Shown here: piece after piece, positions 20,789 through 31,752 of the stretch
Layout of the letters: each line of letters opens with the position of its first letter
How positions within the stretch are numbered: position 1 is the stretch's first letter
Assembly (NCBI GenBank): GCA_902702965.1
Contig: CACRXP010000008.1
Coordinates: forward strand, 2,882,819-2,946,818
Direction of reading: 5' to 3'
Origin: Spirometra erinaceieuropaei
Lineage: Eukaryota > Platyhelminthes > Cestoda > Diphyllobothriidea > Diphyllobothriidae
Length of the DNA: 64,000 bases
The notes under the pieces: model-generated
Told to the model about the DNA's origin: nothing
Seen by the model: only the letters and a program-made list of their open reading frames with translations
The model's database searches: none
Position numbers and translations under genes: made by a program

Positions 20789-21640
20789 CTTATCCTTACC
20801 TTCTTGGCGCGAAACAGGGTCAGTTGAGAATAATAGTCGAATACTTGATGCTAGGAAAATGTTGTGTTACTGGGAAGTGCGATGCAACATCTCCTCGAAA
20901 AGGGACTTTGAGGAACGGAGATTTCTTTTCGGTAGTCAATGTGATGGGTTTTACCGGTCGTTCGGCAATGTTCTTTGCAATAAACCGGTCAGGATATCCG
21001 TTTTCGCGAAACAAGTCCTGAATCTCTCCAAGCTCCTCCTCGATGGTATCTGTTGAACAAATTTTTCTAGCTCTTTGTGCCAAACACCGGACTAGATTTC
21101 GCTTTTGTTGAAGGGGTACAAAACTGCTGAAGTTCTTTTATTGTTCAGGTCAGGTTTTCTTCCGATAGACGCTTCTTCGGACGCTGCCATCAGGTCTCAT
21201 GTTTAAAAGGACATCTAAAAAAGAGAGCGAAACGGTCGCTTCCATTTTCAACGTGAACTTAATCGTCAGATGTGTCTGACATGAAACGCAAAAGAGGGCA
21301 GTAACATCGGTTTCTGTGGTAACAACTGCAAAGATATCATCAACGTAGCGACCGTTATGCCTATGCCAATTGATCTGATCGCCTAGTTGACATTTTTCCA
21401 GTTCACCCGTGAAGACATCGGCTAGGAGAAGTCCAAGACAGGAACCCATAGCAACGCCGTCTATGTGTCTATAGATTTGGCTGTACTGACATGACGATAA
21501 TCTACCGAAAGCAAGCATATGCTCACCAGCGGATGGAAATTTACCTAAGGTAAGCGCACAGTTGCTAAGTATTTCTCTAAGTACTGACTACTGAACTCCG
21601 CAATTTAGATAGCAAATGCTTTAAAAACTTCATTTAAGAT
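20371..21640 (-). mobile_element. PLE-3 remnant
   Basis: A third PLE lineage, sense on the minus strand: reverse transcriptase part at the right, thumb/linker in the middle, endonuclease at the left. It stops at the TA next to the M1 element, so the 3' tail (and any ribozyme) is absent from this side. Both ends are truncated. Confidence 0.75.
20820..21640 (-). pseudogene. PLE-3 reverse transcriptase fragment
   Basis: Frames carry LSNCALTLGKFPSAGEHMLA, then YRHIDGVAMGSCLGLLLADV (the IDGVAMGSPLGPLLANV-type motif of PLE reverse transcriptases), RYVDDIFAVV (catalytic YVDD) and FLDVLLN. A second frame at 20820-21083 holds ENGYPDRFIAKNI and PFRGD. At least one frame shift separates them. Confidence 0.8.
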
Positions 21641-22125
21641 AAAGTCAGTGAAGCATCTTGCAGACTAAAAAAGGAGGAACTAAACGCAGTCCCGTGGCAA
21701 AAGTGTCACAGTAGGCAAAGTCTAGACTGGCGCCCTGAGAGAGAGAAGGGAGTCTTGATCGAAATCCCGCCTCCCATGATGTGGGAATTAATCAGGGATT
21801 ATGCGCCTGTCATTCTGACATTGCAGTTTGACTCAAGCACAATCTTTGCACTTTAATTCTGTCTCATTTCAGTCACCCTATACAATCAACAATTTTACAG
21901 AAACGATTTGGCAGTCGGCCGAACGTGGCAAATGAGAGAGAGAGAGAGAGAGAGTGAGGTCGAGACTGGGGAGCTCAAACTCACAGCAAATCGGCGGATT
22001 TAGCACTACATCAAGCCCGAGGTGCGTGAATTTCTTCGATGTGCTAGGAATCGAAGTTTGGAAGGCTGCCAACTGACGTGGACAAGTCGGTCCTTGCCGA
22101 TAAAAGTGAAGATGCGAGTTCCAGG
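21641..22125. other. No gene; (GA)n tract
   Basis: A GA-rich run (about 12 GA units) lies at 21931-21953. No element ends or exons recognised in the rest. Confidence 0.5.
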
Positions 22126-22183
22126 AACTAGCTGATTAGAAGAAGAAGAAGAAAAAGCGAGAGCTGGAACAAGGGCCTTATTC

Positions 22184-22225
22184 GCCTGACGTTTCGGATT
22201 CTCACTCGAATCCATCATCAGAGAC
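22184..22225 (-). ncRNA. Hammerhead-like motif of PLE-1 (left arm)
   Basis: Minus strand GTCT, CTGATGA, T, GGATTC-GAGTGA-GAATCC, GAAACGTC, AGGC: core, stem I (one wobble) and stem II intact; helix III only ACGT. Confidence 0.6.
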
Positions 22226-22431
22226 AGTGACAGAAAAGGGTAGCTCGTGCACAGGAAGTTGCAGTATTTATAGGATGCAGTCGGTATGCTACCGCATACC
22301 TATAGCAATTAAACGCGCTATCTTTCATCAAGGATTGATGCCCGCTGGTGCTCTAATTGCTTGATGGCCTTCTCGCACCACTTGGGTTTGGAGTTTCACA
22401 CAGAACGGAGACCACCATAAGGGGTTAGACG

Positions 22432-22943
22432 ATGAGACCAAAAGGCCCACTGCCACGGCCAAAGGCATCTGGGGTCGTTTACCGGATCTGGATCGTTTGC
22501 GGACAAAGCAACTACGTCGGTGAAACTGGAAGGCTCATCCGGACACGAATTGCCGAACACGCGCCAGCGGTGGGGAGAAATGACGCCAACTCTCAAGTCG
22601 CGCCCATTCTACGAGACCTGGCCACACATTCAAGTTCGATGAGGTCAAAATTCGCTCGAGAGGGAATAATCGCGTGAGTCGTGAGTTGCTTGCGTCATGG
22701 TTCACTGGACTTCAGTCTATCAACAAGTGCAGCGACATCCCCACTCAATATTTCGTGCTGAGGCATAGGCTGGCCAAAGTAATTGACCACTCGGGGTGCG
22801 CGCAAGCCGGTGAGGCAGATGGCCGAGCCATCATCACGCCAGCATCCAACACGGTTGATGAGATTTCAGCACTTATAACAACTTGCATGCCGGCCATCAA
22901 GCAATTAGAGTACCAGCGGGCAACAATCCTTAATGAAAGGTAG
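22432..22943 (+). pseudogene. PLE-1 GIY-YIG endonuclease fragment
   Basis: First frame: PLPRPKASGVVYRIWIVCGQ then SNYVGETGRLIRTRIAEHAP. One of the two CSC cysteines is replaced (IVC). After a frame shift near 22620-22675, the second frame continues SRELLASWFTGLQSINKCSD to the C-terminal stop at 22941. The upstream reverse transcriptase is missing. Confidence 0.8.
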
Positions 22944-23035
22944 CGCGGTTAATTGCTATAGGTATGCGGTAGCATACCGACTGCATCCTATAAATACTGC
23001 AACTTCCTGTGCATGAGTTGCCCTTTTCTGCCACT

Positions 23036-23077
23036 GTCTCTGATGATGGATTCGAGTGAGAATCCGAAACGTCAGGC
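23036..23077 (+). ncRNA. Hammerhead-like motif of PLE-1 (3' tail)
   Basis: Sense copy of the motif described at 22184, identical in core and stems, located about 90 bases past the endonuclease stop codon. Confidence 0.6.
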
Positions 23078-23106
23078 GAATAAGGCCCTTGTTCCAGCTA
23101 TCGCTC

Positions 23107-23150
23107 TTTCTTCTTCTTCTTCTTCTTCTTCTTCTTCTTCTTCTTCTTCT
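23107..23150. repeat. (TTC)n microsatellite
   Basis: About 14 TTC units at the extreme 3' end of the PLE-1 insertion. A shorter GAA run occupies the matching place at its left end (22138-22153), so the repeat belongs to the element end. Confidence 0.9.
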
Positions 23151-23165
23151 GATCAAGTCAGTCCT

Positions 23166-23829
23166 TCTCAGGAGTTAGGGCCGGTCATCTTAGTGCAGCC
23201 CTTATGGCAGCCTCAGGAATATGGGGTACAAGTCGTCCTTACAGAAGTTCTGCAATTGCAGTGGGGACAAGCTCGTGCACGGTGCGCGTAGACGGAATAT
23301 TTAACCAACCCATGATGCAAGAACTAATCATGAATTATGTTCGCGCCATTTGGCATTGAGATTTGACCTTGACAACCTTCTGTGCGTAAGGTTTCCTGAG
23401 TTCTGTCAGCTGTTTATTTAGAAAATCCGCATCAGTTTATTAGCTTTACACATTTTTTGGCCTTAAAGGCACCGAGAGCCTAATTATAAGTGAGGGAGAG
23501 GCCTAATCACATCCACCTCAAGGTTATGCACGCTCTAGTAGGATACTGACGCATTCATTTTGCCTGAACATGTCTCATGCTCTTCTGAACATGCTAACCA
23601 AGTAATGTAGGAGCCAACATTCAGACGAGGGTGTGTTAGCTAGTCTGACAAGATGTAAATAGGATGAGCCGTAGGCATAAAGTGAGCCAATAGGCATCGG
23701 AGGAACAGTGGTATTTATTGGTGTGTAGGTAGCCTTGGGAGGTGAAAAGGTCTGAAAGCATGTGTCAGGCCAGTATCAGCGAAACATGGCCCTCACAGTC
23801 TAGTAAGCGCTGGCAGTTCCCTGACACCT
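23166..23829. other. No recognised feature
   Basis: Unique-looking sequence without a convincing frame or repeat end. Confidence 0.4.
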
Positions 23830-24212
23830 TGTCCTTTGCCGGTAGATGTGCATGCGATCCCGTTGGGTACACAGGTGGTTGGCATGGCTGCCCAATCATC
23901 ATTCTCGTCCTTCTGACCCCTGTCGGGGTGTTGGTGAAAAATCCTGGTCAAGTGTCAGTTGTGGACCAGTGGATGCGGTGGCACGCCTAGGTGCGGGCCC
24001 TGCCGTGCCAGCCACCTGCGCCCTACTCCCGCCACCGGTCTTCTTGACTCTGTCTTGACACCGGGTCCAGGTGGGGGGAGGAGGAGAGAGTGCGGTAGAT
24101 GCTGCGCAAGTCTGCTATGGTTAAAAACTAATTCACGGGCAAGTATCCGCGCCTGCTCTCACCTAATTGTGGAACACACGGTAAACATCGTAGGAAACGA
24201 TTGTCGAACTGT
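23830..24212 (-). repeat. Dispersed repeat R1, copy d
   Basis: Reverse-complement R1: on the minus strand GTTCGACAATCG, CGATGTTTACCGTGTGTTCC, GCAGCATCTACCGCACTCTC, CCCGGTGTCAAGACAGAGTC and TTGACCAGGATTTTTCACCA, in order. It abuts the non-LTR fragment that begins at about 24215 on the + strand. Confidence 0.65.
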
Positions 24213-24214
24213 CG

Positions 24215-24795
24215 GATCATTGGGTCCTCTCAACCGACGTGACCTCTCCATCGCCACTAAGATCCACGTGTACCGTGCATCTGTCCGGTCTGTCCTTCTC
24301 TACGGTTGTGAATGCTAGGCTTTGCGCGTGGAGGACGAGCCAAAACTGGAGGTATTTGACCACCACTGCTTGAGGACCATCCTTCGAGTGAAGTTTACCG
24401 ACTTCGTCTCAAATGAGACAGCCCACGCTCGCTGCGACAACATCGCAAGGATAACTCAGGCCAGCCAAGAACGACGATTGAGGTGGTTCGGACATGTTCT
24501 TCGTCGTCAACCTCAGGAGCTCGGTGTGCTGCTGTCTTCGATCCGACACCGTTGTCCCATTGGAGGCGTAAAAGAGGGGGTCAGTTCAAAACCTGGCTCG
24601 ACACAGTTCGTCAAGACATGGAGGTGGTTCTTGGACCTTCGGTATTCGGTCTCCGTCGTTGGCGAATGGAATGGACTGAGCTGTCCAGATATGCTGCCGC
24701 GCATCGTCACGCGTGGAAAGGTGCTGTTCGGGACATCATCGAGGCCGGCTAGATCAGGCATGAACGCAGCCGTATCAAGTACAAGTAAGTCCTCC
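24215..24795 (+). pseudogene. Non-LTR retrotransposon ORF2 C-terminus
   Basis: Translates RRDLSIATKIHVYRASVRSV LLYGCEC, stop, then LRVEDEPKLEVFDHHCLRTI and RLRWFGHVLRR. This block follows the reverse transcriptase in RTE/CR1-like flatworm elements. An in-frame TAG at 24316 replaces the usual Trp codon. A frame shift near 24545 moves to RRKRGGQFKTWLDTVRQDME ... AWKGAVRDIIEAG and a stop at 24750. An AAGTACAAGTAAG tail follows. Confidence 0.8.
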
Positions 24796-25227
24796 CAACC
24801 TCATATCTGCCAATCTGTCAGCCAAACCGGTTAATCTGATGGCACAGTAAGCCCACATTTATTGTTCCACATGAAAGATGGCAATTGACCGAGCGTGGAG
24901 TAATGGAGGCGGATCGAAAATTAAGCCCACAACCACCGTTTTTAGTAACCTACTGCAAGCATGATCTTCGCCGCCACAAGACCACAATAAGATAAAACGA
25001 TAAGGTCACTAACGAGCATTACGCGAAAAGCCTGCTTGCCGTGACATTTTCGGCGCCCAAAGGCCTTACCTGCACTGGACGCATCGTTTGTGGAGGCGGA
25101 GAGGGCAGCGCCCTCCCGTTGGCGGAGAACAAACAATTCTGTTCCTGAATTAGTAACTGGTGCGGTTTTTGCGGACAGTTGGCGCGAGCAGCCGGACCTC
25201 CTCACTGACCTCGCTCAACAAGTGAAA
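24796..25227. other. No recognised feature
   Basis: Downstream of the non-LTR tail. An 87-codon minus frame here has no recognisable family. Confidence 0.4.
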
Positions 25228-25250
25228 TGTAGGAAACGGCACTCAATGTA

Positions 25251-26243
25251 CAGCGAGTGAACGATCTCATGAAATGTTGGCTGAAATTCTGAAATGCGTT
25301 TTCGATTAGGAGGGATTACTTGGTCGCGGTTGTAATACTGACTATCCTAAGGCATACTCTTATAACATTTCGGATTTGGCGGGATGTCGGCTTTTAAATG
25401 CACTTCTTCTCAATCTCCTGTGGAAAGCGTGCTTGGTAAAAAATGACTACTTAAGTGTCATGCATTTTTCCCATTGATTTTCGATGGTCTTGCAAATTCA
25501 ACTATATTTTATAGAAAACATTAACAAAATATGCTTTCTTTTAGTCAATCAATAGAGAATTACGTCTTCTTTATATTTTATACTTAAGGAAGGAGTATAA
25601 TTAGGTTTTAAAAAAGTTTCTAATTATGAGAGTTTTTGAGACCGCGAAATGTCCATTCACATAGCATCGTACCTAGCCGTTTACCACTGCTCCTCAAAAA
25701 TGTATAACATGGTCCGCGTCCATTGCAAAATTTTATGGACTCTGTATGATATCTCTTTAATGGCATAGAAAAATATGTTATTTTCTTTACGCGGAACGCA
25801 TGCACCTCATAGAATGAAATCACTAAGCGCTAATGCAACGAATGATCAGGCTCCAAATTATTCGGCAATTAGAAAACTTTTTTAAAGCCTTATTATACTT
25901 CTTCCTTAAGTATAAAATATAAAGAAGACGTGATTCTCTATTGATTGACTAAAAGAAAGCATATATTTGTTTATGGTTTCTATAAAATATAGTTGAATTT
26001 GCAAGACCATCGAAAATCAATGGGAAAAATGCATGCTACATAAGTAGTCATTTTTTAATGAGTACGCTTTCTATGGGAGATTGAAAAGAAGTGCATTTAA
26101 AAGCCGACATCCTGCCAAATCCGAAATGTTATAAGAGTATGCCTTAGGATGATCAGTATTACAACTGTGACCAAGTAATCCTTCGTAATCGAAAACGCAT
26201 TTCAGAATTCAAGCCAACATTTCATGAGATCGGTCACTCACTG
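25251..26243. mobile_element. Long-TIR miniature element, family M2, copy 1
   Basis: Starts CAGCGAGTGAACGATCTCAT and ends ATGAGATCGGTCACTCACTG, with TA flanks. Related to M1 but with a distinct end (CAGTGCGTGACCGATCTCAT in better copies) and inner sequence such as TTCGATTAGGAGGGATTACT. Arms mirror each other over about 400 bases. No transposase frame. Confidence 0.85.
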
Positions 26244-26264
26244 TAGGAAACGGCACCCAATGTG

Positions 26265-26743
26265 AGTTCTTTCGATATTCTCATTTGAGCAACAGTTTTC
26301 GCATAACTTCTCCCTCTCTATGTTTCGGTGCTCCCCATGGGAAGTTTTTGACTACTGTGCATCTGATGCCAGGCTGAAGTGGCTAACTACTCCGCCAAAC
26401 AAATGTCAAGGATGGGAGTAGAAATCAGCAATCGATTGCCTGTCTGCTATTCTATCGCGCATATTCCCACGGATGTAACGATGGTAAGATATGATTATTC
26501 AGCGGCACCTGATGGGCACAATACTGTTGGGATTAGGGTTAGGGGTCAGGGCAAATATTTCTTAGTCATTCAAAGCACAACCGCGCAATTCCAACAGATG
26601 TTATTTTGCATACAATTACTTCACCTCGTCGCTTGTGTGTTCTGGGCCCCACCAGTAAAAACCCCCATTACCACCGGTCCCGTATTACAATTGGCTGGGG
26701 TTTGCCAATAGAAGCGAAGTGCCGAGTCCCAGGAAGTAGTCTT
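26265..26743. other. Unrecognised, one TTAGGG-like run
   Basis: GGGATTAGGGTTAGGGGTCAGG at about 26529-26550 is telomere-like and isolated. The rest shows no element ends or exons. Confidence 0.4.
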
Positions 26744-26782
26744 GAAGAAGGAGACACGATCGCCGGGGCAAGAGCTTTATTA

Positions 26783-26824
26783 GCCTGACGTTTCGGATTC
26801 CTACTCGAATCCATCATCAGAGAC
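26783..26824 (-). ncRNA. Hammerhead-like motif of PLE-1
   Basis: Minus strand GTCT, CTGATGA, T, GGATTC-GAGTAG-GAATCC, GAAACGTC, AGGC. It lies about 75 bases beyond the endonuclease stop codon, in the sense orientation. Confidence 0.65.
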
Positions 26825-26899
26825 AAAAGAGCAGAAACGGGTGGTTGTTGCACAAGGGGCTGCGGTATTTATAGGATGCAGTAGCCATGCTACGCATAC

Positions 26900-29317
26900 C
26901 TATGGACGTTCACGGCTCCCCCCTTCATCCGGGATTGTAACACTTGGTGTGATCATTGCTTGATGGCCGATATTCGAGTCGATAATTGCTGCAATCTCAT
27001 CACGTGCGTTGGATGTTGGCGTGATGATTGCTCGACCATCTGACGCGTCGACCCGGTTGTTGGGAAGAGTATTCACCAGTGCGCTCCCCGCGTGGCCAAT
27101 ACCTCCGCCTAGACGAAGTCTCAGCACGCTGTATTGAATGGGAAGATCGTTGCACTTGTTGATGGACTGGGGGCCAGTAAACCATGATTCCAGTAGCTCC
27201 CGGCTCACTCGGTTGTCACCTCTTGCGAGAATTTCGGCCTCATCTAATTTAAATGTGTGGCCGGATCTCGTCGAATGAGCTGCAACTTGAGAGCTGGTGT
27301 CATTTCTACGCACCGCTGCCGCGTGTTCGGCCATTCTCGTTCGGAGCTGTCTTCCGGTTTCTCCGACGTAGTTGCTTTGTCCGCAACTGCACCAGATCCG
27401 ATAAACGACTCCAGACGTTTCTAGCCGTGGCAGTGGGTCTTTCGGTTTCATGATCAGACGCCTGATGGTTACCTCCGGTCTGTGTGCCACTCCAACCCCA
27501 AGTGGTGCGAGAAGGCGGCCGACAGCTTCCGAAACGTTCTTGACATACGGAAGTGCCCGCCAAGATTTGGTGTCCGTGCGGTTAGGCCTTTCGTTCCTTT
27601 TGCGTATGCACCGGTCGACGAGGTTGCGCGGGTAGCCATTGGCTTTGAAGACCCGTCGGAGGTATTGTAGTTCGGCAATTTTGTCTTCCGGCTCACTGCA
27701 GTGCGTTTCGACACGCCGATAGAGCGTCCTTACACAACTGCGTTTGTGGCTGATTGGGTGGTTACTGTTAAAGTGCGGTACGTGCATCGTATTTGTCGCT
27801 TTCCTGAACACTTTGGTCTTTAGTCCACCACAATCCTTGCGGCATACGAGGACATCCAGGAAGGCCAGCTGGTTGTTCTCTTCCTCCTCCATCGTAAATT
27901 GAATGTCCGGGAAGACGGCGTTGAGATGTTCTTGGAATGTCAACACCTGATCCCGTTCGATGACGACGAAGGTATCATCCACATACCGGGCCCAGAATTT
28001 CGGTCTGTGGTGTTGGAAGACCAGCTACTCTAACCGTTGCAGGACCGCCTCGGCGATATATCCCGAAATCGGCGAACCCATTGGTGTGCCCTTCACCTGT
28101 TCGTAGATTGTCCCGTCGAACGTGAAGTACGTCCTGAGACAGAGCTTCAGGAGCTGAAGGATTTGGGCGCGTCCAAGACGGTTCTCCGTTTCATCGTATT
28201 TGCTTTGTAGTAGCAGTTCAATTGTCTCGATCGCCAGGTCCTGGGGAATAGAAGTAAAAAGGGATGTAACATCAAAAGATACTATGACCTCATTTGGATG
28301 GATGATTACCCCTTGGAGTTTCTCCAGGAATTGTGCTGACGAAGAGACCGTGGTGTCTGACTCAGCGGTCAGGAACTTGAGACGCCGGAACAGCCACTTA
28401 GCCAGTCCGTACGTTGGAGTACCTTTGAGCGACACGATGGGTCGGAGAGGAGCGCCGTCTTTATGCACCTTAGGGAGGCCATAGAATCGGGCCAAAGCCG
28501 TATCTTGGGGTCTCGCCATGCGTCTGTCGGTCGGTGTTATTGCACCTGAGTTCTTTAAGGCCAACAACATAGCATTAATTTCGCATGTCAGCGCTTTTAC
28601 AGGGTTCGTTGCACATGGGACATAGAACTGTCGGTCCTCCAGTAAACCTTTGGCTTTTTGAAGGTAGTCTGTCCTGTCCAGTACAACTGTGGTGCGTCAT
28701 TTGTCCGCAGGCACGATGACCAGGTCTTTGTCGGCCTTGAGTTCTCTAAGCGCATCACGTTCGACCTTGGAAAGCACTTCCCGCGGCCTGTGGGCCATCA
28801 GGAGAGACGACACTTGGTGTCGGATGAGGTTCTTAGTCTCCTCCGTTGCCTCCGTCTGACAAAGGATTGATTCCACTGCTGCAATCATGTTAACAGGTTT
28901 GGCGTCAGCCGTGTTAAATGAAGTTTCGTGCCGTAAAACCTGCATCTGATCCTTCGTCAGCTCCTTTGATGACAGGTTGTGCACCCGTTTGCCGTTTCTG
29001 GGCGACGTTGGATTGGGCAGCCTTCGAAATTTGTTCTCCAGTGCTGCGTCACGTATCGTGCTCTGTTCGCGGGCTTGTTCAGCGATCCTCCGCAGGAGCA
29101 GATTCGTACCGATTTCACCCATGAACTCACAGCATCTGGTCTTTTCTTGGCCAATCCTTTGACGGTACTTACGAAGTCTCGCGTGGCAATCTTGGAGGAG
29201 CACTCGGATCATCCTTCTGCCGTGCTGAAATACTGTTCGTCTCGCCAAATCCATGTTAACCGGTGACTTGTATGAAACACATTTCGGTAACACATTATTG
29301 TCGAGGCACCTGTTTAC
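26900..29317 (-). pseudogene. PLE-1 reverse transcriptase-endonuclease, two in-frame stops
   Basis: One reading frame of about 800 codons, open in a single phase apart from TGA at 28697-28699 (after LVIVPADK) and TAG at 28025-28027. The N-terminal part has NLSSKELTKDQMQVLRHETS and ALRELKADKDLVIVPADK, typical of PLEs. Reverse transcriptase motifs: RFYGLPKVHKDGAPLRPIVS near 28480, IVSFDVTSLFTSIP with the catalytic Asp near 28273, GTPMGSPISGYIAE, and YVDD at 27985-27974. The endonuclease near 27412-27125 has GVVYRIWCSCGQSNYVGETG, RQLRTRMAEH and a downstream RELLESWF Glu. It converts element RNA to DNA at a nicked target. No ATG is visible before the upstream TAG at 29318, so the 5' end is probably lost. 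The few lesions suggest a young insertion. Confidence 0.9.
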
Positions 29318-29439
29318 CTAAGATGCGGCTACATGACCATATCTGACCCTAACGATGTCTAGATTACAAGGATGGCTTCAAAAGGCAAGTTTGACGTCCA
29401 ACGTAAAGTATAATGCCCATTTGGCTGCTTCGGATTTAC

Positions 29440-30190
29440 CTGTCTCTGGAAATATTAACCAAAAGTCTGAAATATGTTTTCGCCTAAAAAGGATTAACTA
29501 GGGGGGATTGTCATATTTACTACCATGCAGCATATATTCAGGAAATTTCTTTCAAGTTTGCTCTTTTGAAAAGGACTATTTTCTTAACATGAGTTTTCCT
29601 ATTTATTTTGGGTACCCTTATAACTTATGGTGTATTTTATATAAAAATGTATGGAAAATTTTTCCATGTGCCTATTTGGTAGCAAATTACTTACTCTCCA
29701 AGGCCTGCGCTTGAGAAAAGAGTATGTTTCGGCTTACAAAATATTTTCAATCCCCGAACAGAAAATTTCTCCGATTCTCTGCGCTATTAAGGAGACGATA
29801 AGCAGAGCTAATAAAATTCTGCCATGCATGTGAACCGTGTTATATATTTCATAAGTATCTCTAACAACCAATTGATATAAAGCTATTTGAACAGATATTT
29901 AACAGTCTTCCAAAATTCTTATTCATACAAACTCTTAAGCTCAAAGATGGCCATTAAATAAATGTAAAATTTAAAAAAGGAATATTTTTAACCGCGTTTT
30001 CTGCAAAACGCAGTGACATCAAAAATCAATGGAAAAAACCGATACTACTTGGATGGCACGATTTTTGTTAACCGGCATTTTGATGTGACTGAAATATCTT
30101 AAGACTATACTGCATAACAACCAATACTACAACTAAGTAATCTTTGCTAACGGATATCATAGTCCGGAATTTCGGTTAAGTCATCCAGTG
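29440..30190. mobile_element. Degenerate long-TIR miniature element
   Basis: Left arm AATATTAACCAAAAGTCTGA, ATGTTTTCGCCTAAAAAGGA and right arm AAGTAATCTTTGCTAACGG, GGAATTTCGGTTAAGTCATC correspond to arm sequences of M1/M2. Terminal CAGT ends are lost. Confidence 0.55.
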
Positions 30191-30449
30191 CAGAGCTGTT
30201 AATTGTAGAACGAAGCCTAAAGCAATGCAGAACAACGAAAATAGTGCCCATTAGAAGAAAGGCATGCGTTTTTTCGTCGCGGCAAATCCATCACTATCAA
30301 TTTTCGGGGTCCGATAAACCCAGCCATAAGCTTAATTCTCTACCAAAACTTCGCCTTGGCAAAGAAGATGTAATAAGTGGATTTTTCTCAGCATAATACC
30401 ACATTAGAGCACTTTTGAGGCCGAAACCTGCGAGGTTTTCCAACCGACC

Positions 30450-30665
30450 TTCACAGGCTTTCGTTGTGGAAGCTCCTTTTTGTGTCAGCGATGAGGATGT
30501 GCTTGGTGAGTTTATAAATATGACCCAAAACGTCATTTTCATAAATACATGTTGAAGAACTCACCAATTTAGCAAATGCCCCCAAGACAGCTTTGGCAGT
30601 TTGATAGACACAAACCGTAGGACCAATTTTTCCGGACAGTTGATTAAGAACACTGAGAACCTCAA
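30450..30665 (+). repeat. Dispersed repeat X, copy 1
   Basis: TTTCGTTGTGGA, ATATGACCCAAAACGTCATTTT and GAACTCACCAATTTAGCAAA, then CCAAGACAG, recur in the same order at 46318-46510 (TTCGTTGTGGACAG, ATGTGACCCAAACGACCATC, CACTCACTAATTCGGTAAAT). Function unknown; R1 follows directly. Confidence 0.45.
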
Positions 30666-30671
30666 AGTACC

Positions 30672-31000
30672 CGACAGTTCGACCCTTGTGACCGATGATA
30701 TCGACCGTGTACTCAACAATACGGTGAGAGCAGGTAAAGCACACTTGTGCAGCATCTGCCGCACCCTCTCTTTCCCACTCCCCACCTGGACCGGGTGTCA
30801 AGACAGAGCCAAGAAGACAGGAGGCGTGGGAGGGCGCAGGTCCACACATCAAATGACCAGGTTTTTGACCAACAACAAAAGGATAGCTGGCACGGCGGAA
30901 ACCGCACCCAGGCGTGCCGTCACACCTGGCTCGGATCCCATGAAGTGGGAGTGCCATGAAGGTCACATTGAGAAGGGGCCATTGCTTCCTGACTCTTAGA
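30672..31000 (+). repeat. Dispersed repeat R1, copy e
   Basis: CAGTTCGACCCTTGTGACCG, ACCGTGTACTCAACAATACG, AGCATCTGCCGCACCCTCTC, CCGGGTGTCAAGACAGAGCC, then GACCAGGTTTTTGACCAACA match the family order. The tail continues with GGTCACATTGAGAAGGGGCC, echoed near 31348. Confidence 0.6.
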
Positions 31001-31503
31001 CCACCAGTCGGCCGCTCCACACAAACACTCAACACTGAGTCGACGGCCAGGTCTAAGTTATCCCTTTAGTCCTCAACCTTCCAAGCCATGGTTTCTAGCC
31101 TACCGTAATAGCTTCAAGCGCGTCAGATTGTTTATAGTTAGGAAAATTCGCTGAGTCGTCGACCACAGTCTCCCTTGCCAGTCACTGTCCGAACTGGTCA
31201 GTTGAAAGGTGAGGGGAATGGGCGCGGTTGCTGACATATCTTGTGTGCTTGTCTGTGGGCACCACATGCACGACCTGCCCTCTCAAACATAAGCACCAGG
31301 ATTTCACACAACGGGCGTATACCTCACATGCGTGAGTGCCGTAGGTCACGTTAAGGAGCCGTTTTGGCGTGGATATCAGCCCACCAGTCCACAAATTCGC
31401 ACATGGTCACAACTGGGCAGAATGCGTGAACTGAGTTGGACTATCAGTCGGCAGCCTTCTAAACCACAGGGCTTGACGCGCCATGATAGTCTCAGACCAA
31501 TTT

Positions 31504-31752
31504 TTCGGAAAAACCGGAAGACTACTCCGGACGCTTATGGCCGAGCACGCAGCAGCAGTGAGGAGGGAAGACGCTAGCTCCCAAGTCGCGGTTCACTCTA
31601 CGGAAACCAACCACACATTCAAGTCTGACGAAGTAGAAATTCTTGCTAGAGGTGACAACCGCCTGAGCCGCAAGCTTCTCGTGTCATGGTTTTCCTCAGT
31701 CCTCAGTCAATCAACAAGCGCAATGACCTCTCCTCTCCATATTGGGCGCTGA
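31504..31752 (+). pseudogene. PLE-1 endonuclease C-terminal fragment
   Basis: KTGRLLRTLMAEHAAAVRRE then SSQVAVHSTETNHTFKSDEV and LSRKLLVSWF align with the endonuclease of the copy at 26900. The GIY-YIG start is cut off by the insertion point; a frame shift follows near 31690. Non-functional. Confidence 0.8.

Larger units (their letters stand above)
22130..23165 (+). mobile_element. PLE-1 insertion flanked by inverted 3' tails
   Basis: The + strand carries the endonuclease part and 3' tail with hammerhead (22900-23165). An inverted copy of that tail precedes it (22130-22380). The arms share TAGGTATGCGGTAGCATACC, CTATAAATACTGCAACTTCC and the hammerhead, and both end in GAA/TTC repeats. Confidence 0.85.
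26744..29320 (-). mobile_element. PLE-1, most complete copy
   Basis: Penelope-like retroelement, sense on the minus strand: N-terminal region, reverse transcriptase, GIY-YIG endonuclease, then a 3' tail with hammerhead at 26783-26824 and the end GATCGTGTCTCCTTCTTC. No second tail was found at the 5' side, so it is a 5'-truncated but nearly full-coding insertion. Confidence 0.9.

Noticed and set aside
21931..23150. CRISPR-like regular repeats
   Set aside because: They are GA and TTC microsatellites in eukaryotic retroelement context, without spacers or cas genes.
30451..31035. 194-codon minus-strand frame
   Set aside because: Covers repeat X and R1; composition and context give no protein signature.
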